Of a stretch of 64,000 nucleotides of DNA, positions 61,202 to 64,000 are shown piece after piece (within the stretch, counting starts at the first letter, position 1; the number at the start of each line of letters is the position of its first letter). The position numbers and the translations under genes were made by a program. Source of the DNA: GCA-2706205 sp964215955. Its GTDB lineage: Bacteria > Bdellovibrionota > Bacteriovoracia > Bacteriovoracales > Bacteriovoracaceae. Under the pieces are notes generated by a model. The model worked only from the letters and a program-made list of their open reading frames with translations, was not told the DNA's origin and did not search any database. The DNA is taken from contig CAXPDR010000018.1 in NCBI GenBank assembly GCA_964215955.1, positions 186,001 to 250,000 of the forward strand. Reading direction: 5' to 3'.

Positions 61202-62059
61202 CTAAATCTGTTGCTCATTTAAATTAGTTGATTCCTCTCTAAAAATTACCTGATCAACTAATGAAGAATTTTTTAGCTCTTCCTGCTTTTGCAATTCTTC
61301 TTTTAAAATGATTTCTCTCGCTAAGTTAAGATATGCTTCAGATCCTTTTGAAGTAACATCATACATAATTATTGGCTTACCATGACTTGGGCATTCCGAT
61401 AGTTTTACGTTCCTAGGAATTATTGTTTTAAATGTTTGCTCTGGAAATGTACTCTGAATTTCTTCTGCTACTGCTTTAGATAGATTGTTTCTTCCGTCAT
61501 ACATAGTTAATAAAATACCTTCGTTTTTTAGAGCTGGGTTTAAACTATCCTTTAATAGTTCAACTGTATTTAAAAGTTGGGCTAAACCCTCCATTGCATA
61601 ATACTCTGTTTGCATTGGTACTATAAAAGAGTCTGCAGCATTTAATCCATTAACAGTTAACAAACTTAATGACGGTGGGCAATCTATTATGACGTAATCA
61701 TATTTTGACTTAATTGTAGCAAGTGCATTTTTAAGCTTAACTTCCCTTGCAAAAGTATGCATTAACTCAACTTCAGCCCCAATTAAATTGTTATCTGATG
61801 GACATATATCTAGGGATGGTAAATCTGTATTATAAATACAGTTCTCAATATTTTCTTCACCGATAACAGCATGGTAAACGTTAGATTTAACAAAATTAGA
61901 CTTATCTAAACCTAAACCGACACTTGCATTTCCTTGTGGATCAAGATCAACTACTAGTGTTCTTCTTTCTGCTGCGGCTAGGCAAGCTGCTAAATTTACA
62001 GATGTTGTTGTTTTTCCAACTCCACCTTTTTGATTAGCTATTGCTATTATTTTTGCCAT
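61202..62059 (-). CDS. parA: Chromosome-partitioning ATPase ParA
   Basis: Walker-type ATPase that drives origin segregation. 285 residues. Deviant Walker A NQKGGVGKTTT (9-19), DLDPQGNASVGLGL, VIIDCPPSLSLLTVNGL and a C-terminal MYDGRNNLSKAVAEEIQS region are diagnostic. Short N-terminus fits chromosomal ParA/Soj. Located between rsmG and parB, the usual origin arrangement. Confidence 0.97.
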   Translation of the reverse strand: MAKIIAIANQKGGVGKTTTSVNLAACLAAAERRTLVVDLDPQGNASVGLGLDKSNFVKSNVYHAVIGEENIENCIYNTDLPSLDICPSDNNLIGAEVELMHTFAREVKLKNALATIKSKYDYVIIDCPPSLSLLTVNGLNAADSFIVPMQTEYYAMEGLAQLLNTVELLKDSLNPALKNEGILLTMYDGRNNLSKAVAEEIQSTFPEQTFKTIIPRNVKLSECPSHGKPIIMYDVTSKGSEAYLNLAREIILKEELQKQEELKNSSLVDQVIFREESTNLNEQQI

Positions 62060-62098
62060 TGATATTCCTCTCGATATATTGAAGTGTGATACTTTTTT

Positions 62099-62755
62099 TT
62101 AGATTATGTCACTTAATTTGACAAGGTTATTCATAGCTTTATTTGATGTTCCATGTAGAACTTTTCTATTTTTAAAGCCAATTAAATATCTTTTATCGAT
62201 ATTATCTGTTTTTAATTTAATTTCCTTCTCTTCAAACATTTCCCAGTTTTTTTGAGCCAATAATATTTGATCCTTTTCCAATTCATAGAAACCAGGACCT
62301 TTATAAAAATAAACTTCACATGGCGCAGTTGCTATCACTTTTTCTAGGAAATCATTCACTTTACCGACAGCCTTAAAACTTATAGAGCACTCTTTATCGA
62401 TAAGTATGTTTTCGATTCTTGAGTGAAAAAAATTTGTATTATTTTGGCCTAATTTATTAGAAATTTCCCCTACTACTTTTACTTTTTTATTTCTTGTTTC
62501 TACACCTAGAAATTTTTTATTAGGCAAAAGTTCCGCTAAAGGTAAGATTGGAAATCCACCACCAAAGCCAACATCTATGTGTGGTTTAGACAGATCATCC
62601 AGTATTACTTTAAACGGCACTGACTGACTATACGGAGCTATAGAGTCCTCTATTTGCTTTAATTTAAAGTCTTCAAAGTCCGTGATTCTTGTTAGGTTTA
62701 TTCCTACATAATCTTCAGTTAAAAGTCTAAAATAGCTTTCTATAAAATTTTCCAT
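62099..62755 (-). CDS. rsmG: 16S rRNA (guanine527-N7)-methyltransferase RsmG
   Basis: SAM-dependent methyltransferase modifying G527 of 16S rRNA. 218 residues, Rossmann fold with DVGFGGGFPILPLAELLP as the SAM-binding loop (usual DxGSGAGFPG) and FLGVETRNKKVKVVGEI. The Gly-rich loop is somewhat divergent, Phe replacing Ser. Position between mnmG and parA (gidB of gidA-gidB) supports the assignment. A parS-like site lies inside the 3' part. Confidence 0.9.
   Translation of the reverse strand: MENFIESYFRLLTEDYVGINLTRITDFEDFKLKQIEDSIAPYSQSVPFKVILDDLSKPHIDVGFGGGFPILPLAELLPNKKFLGVETRNKKVKVVGEISNKLGQNNTNFFHSRIENILIDKECSISFKAVGKVNDFLEKVIATAPCEVYFYKGPGFYELEKDQILLAQKNWEMFEEKEIKLKTDNIDKRYLIGFKNRKVLHGTSNKAMNNLVKLSDII
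62147..62162. promoter_or_regulatory. parS-like site in rsmG
   Basis: TGTTCCATGTAGAACT, matching the parS consensus TGTTNCACGTGNAACA at all but three fixed positions (the C and G around the centre and the last base). A near-identical copy occurs at 63909-63924. It encodes VLHGT in RsmG. Proximity to parAB supports a ParB loading role. Confidence 0.6.
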
Positions 62756-62756
62756 A

Positions 62757-63998
62757 CTAACTTAAACTTCCTGCTACAGCTGCTAAAGTCGCAGGCCTAA
62801 TTCCCTCAATAATCCTTAACTGACCAAATGTATCAGGTTTTATTCTCTCAATTCTTTTTTTACACTCAAAGCTTATGTTCTCACTAGTTAATAAATTATT
62901 ATAATTAATTTTCTTTGAATCTAATCTTTGGGTTTTTTTATAAATTAAATCAGACTTTGCAATATATCCTTCATATTTGAATGAAATTGCCAAAGTTTTC
63001 ACTATCCTTTTATCGATATCAAAGCCGTTGAATCTTAAAAATTTGCTAAGAGTTTCAATTGGATTAAGGGCTGGTTGTTTTAATATTTCTGCCATAGAAG
63101 TTCTACGTGGAACTTTGATATCGTTAGCTTTGCAAAATGAATCTCTGTCATCAACATAGCACTCCATAATGGTTGTACGTAAAGATTCATAAGTGAAAAT
63201 AAAGTTTTCTTGGTATAGATCCACTGGTTTAAGCAAACCAAAAGACCTTCTATAAGGAGCCATCCTAAGCGTTGTATTGTCTTCCCTTATATATAATCTA
63301 TTCTCTGATCTTGCGGTAAACAATCTGTATGGTTCATCTCTTACATTACTAACAAGGTCTTCAATCATAACGCCAATATAAGATTCATTTCTTGATAAAA
63401 TCAAAGGTTCTTTATCCATAAGAGAAAGGGCTGCATTTGCTCCAGCTATCAAACCTTGACCAGCTGCCTCTTCATAACCAGAGGTTCCATTTACCTGCCC
63501 AGCGAAATACAACCCTGGTATTGATATCATTTGTAATGTCTTATCGAGCTGTGTAGTGTCCACCACATCATACTCAACGGCATAACCATATTGTAAAATT
63601 TTACATTTTTCCAACCCAACAATGCTTTTCATTAGATCGTCCTGAACGTCTTTTGGAAGAGATGTTGATATTCCACTTGGATAAACTGTATCTAATTCAT
63701 GACTTTCAGGTTCAATAAATACATGATGTACATCTTTATCGGGATATCTAAACGCTTTATCCTCTATGCTTGGACAATATCTTGCGCCTACAGCATTAAT
63801 TCTCCCATTAAACATAGGTGAATGTTCTTTATTAATCCTGATTGTTTTTAAAGTTTCTGAATTTGTATGGGCTAAATAGCATGAAACTTGCTTTAAATTT
63901 CTATAATTTGTTCCATGTAGAACATGAAAACTTTCTACTGAACTATCACTAACCTGTTCTTCGAGCTGACTGTAATCTATCGAGTCCTTATCCAGCCT
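62757..63998 (-). CDS. mnmG: tRNA uridine-5-carboxymethylaminomethyl modification enzyme MnmG (5' end outside window)
   Basis: FAD enzyme modifying wobble U34 of tRNAs with MnmE. The C-terminal 413 residues are visible and the frame is open to the window edge. Conserved blocks include LDKDSIDYSQLEEQ, FNGRINAVGARYCPSIEDKAFRYPDK, VEYDVVDTTQLDKTL, GLYFAGQVNGTSGYEEAAGQGLIAGANAAL, ENRLYIREDNTTLRMAPYRR-like segments and the C-terminal FGQLRIIEGIRPATLAAVAGSL. It ends 1 base before rsmG, the gidA-gidB pair. Confidence 0.96.
   Translation of the reverse strand, partial: RLDKDSIDYSQLEEQVSDSSVESFHVLHGTNYRNLKQVSCYLAHTNSETLKTIRINKEHSPMFNGRINAVGARYCPSIEDKAFRYPDKDVHHVFIEPESHELDTVYPSGISTSLPKDVQDDLMKSIVGLEKCKILQYGYAVEYDVVDTTQLDKTLQMISIPGLYFAGQVNGTSGYEEAAGQGLIAGANAALSLMDKEPLILSRNESYIGVMIEDLVSNVRDEPYRLFTARSENRLYIREDNTTLRMAPYRRSFGLLKPVDLYQENFIFTYESLRTTIMECYVDDRDSFCKANDIKVPRRTSMAEILKQPALNPIETLSKFLRFNGFDIDKRIVKTLAISFKYEGYIAKSDLIYKKTQRLDSKKINYNNLLTSENISFECKKRIERIKPDTFGQLRIIEGIRPATLAAVAGSLS
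63909..63924. promoter_or_regulatory. parS-like site in mnmG
   Basis: TGTTCCATGTAGAACA, matching the parS consensus TGTTNCACGTGNAACA except at the two inner positions (T for C, A for G). Fifteen bases are identical with the copy at 62147-62162. It encodes VLHGT in MnmG. Confidence 0.65.
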
Positions 63999-64000
63999 AG

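Overview
This AT-rich bacterial window is most likely from a Bdellovibrionota (formerly deltaproteobacterial) predator close to Halobacteriovorax/Bacteriovorax. That assignment is an inference from gene order and style. The right end has the order mnmG-rsmG-parA-parB-bactofilin-atpF'-atpF-atpH-atpA-atpG-atpD-atpC, with paired b/b' ATP synthase subunits and no atpB or atpE. The window also carries many unrecognised exported proteins, several peptidoglycan-cleaving enzymes, a patatin lipase and short SD-led operons. I see no rRNA, transposase, prophage or CRISPR array.

Layout. 1-5.5 kb: a truncated polyprenol-kinase-like gene, L-serine dehydratase, an acidic exported protein behind a near-consensus sigma-54 promoter, and an Mrp/ApbC operon. 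5.5-14.8 kb: a Slt-type lytic transglycosylase, a Met/His-rich exported protein pair, ychF-pth-prs behind tRNA-Gln with its own promoter, and a class A penicillin-binding protein. 14.8-26 kb: an outer-membrane barrel, unknown exported proteins, then a tight plus-strand run (barrel, CFI-box protein, LptF/G permease, def, fmt, rpe, hutH).

26-36.3 kb is the most unusual stretch. It encodes a 1354-residue lipoprotein with three CxxCH haem sites and calcium-binding repeats, a Tat-exported protein, a small lipoprotein and a single-haem exported protein on the minus strand. On the plus strand it encodes a single-haem protein fused to an outer-membrane barrel (architecture like the Cyc2 cytochrome-porins) and a TPR-barrel protein, followed directly by hutI. 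I infer an uncharacterised envelope redox module.

37.5-53.9 kb: a second exported protein behind a sigma-54 promoter, a TlpA-like thioredoxin, a minimal pilin next to glpK, a histidine kinase, radA and ligA, an HTH/barrel pair, a patatin lipase overlapping an MltD-like lytic transglycosylase, and three unknown exported proteins.

53.9-64 kb: the F1Fo ATP synthase operon with a promoter and a strong terminator, then bactofilin, parB, parA, rsmG and the 3' part of mnmG. Two copies of a parS-like 16-mer lie inside rsmG and mnmG, so this is probably the origin-proximal segregation locus.
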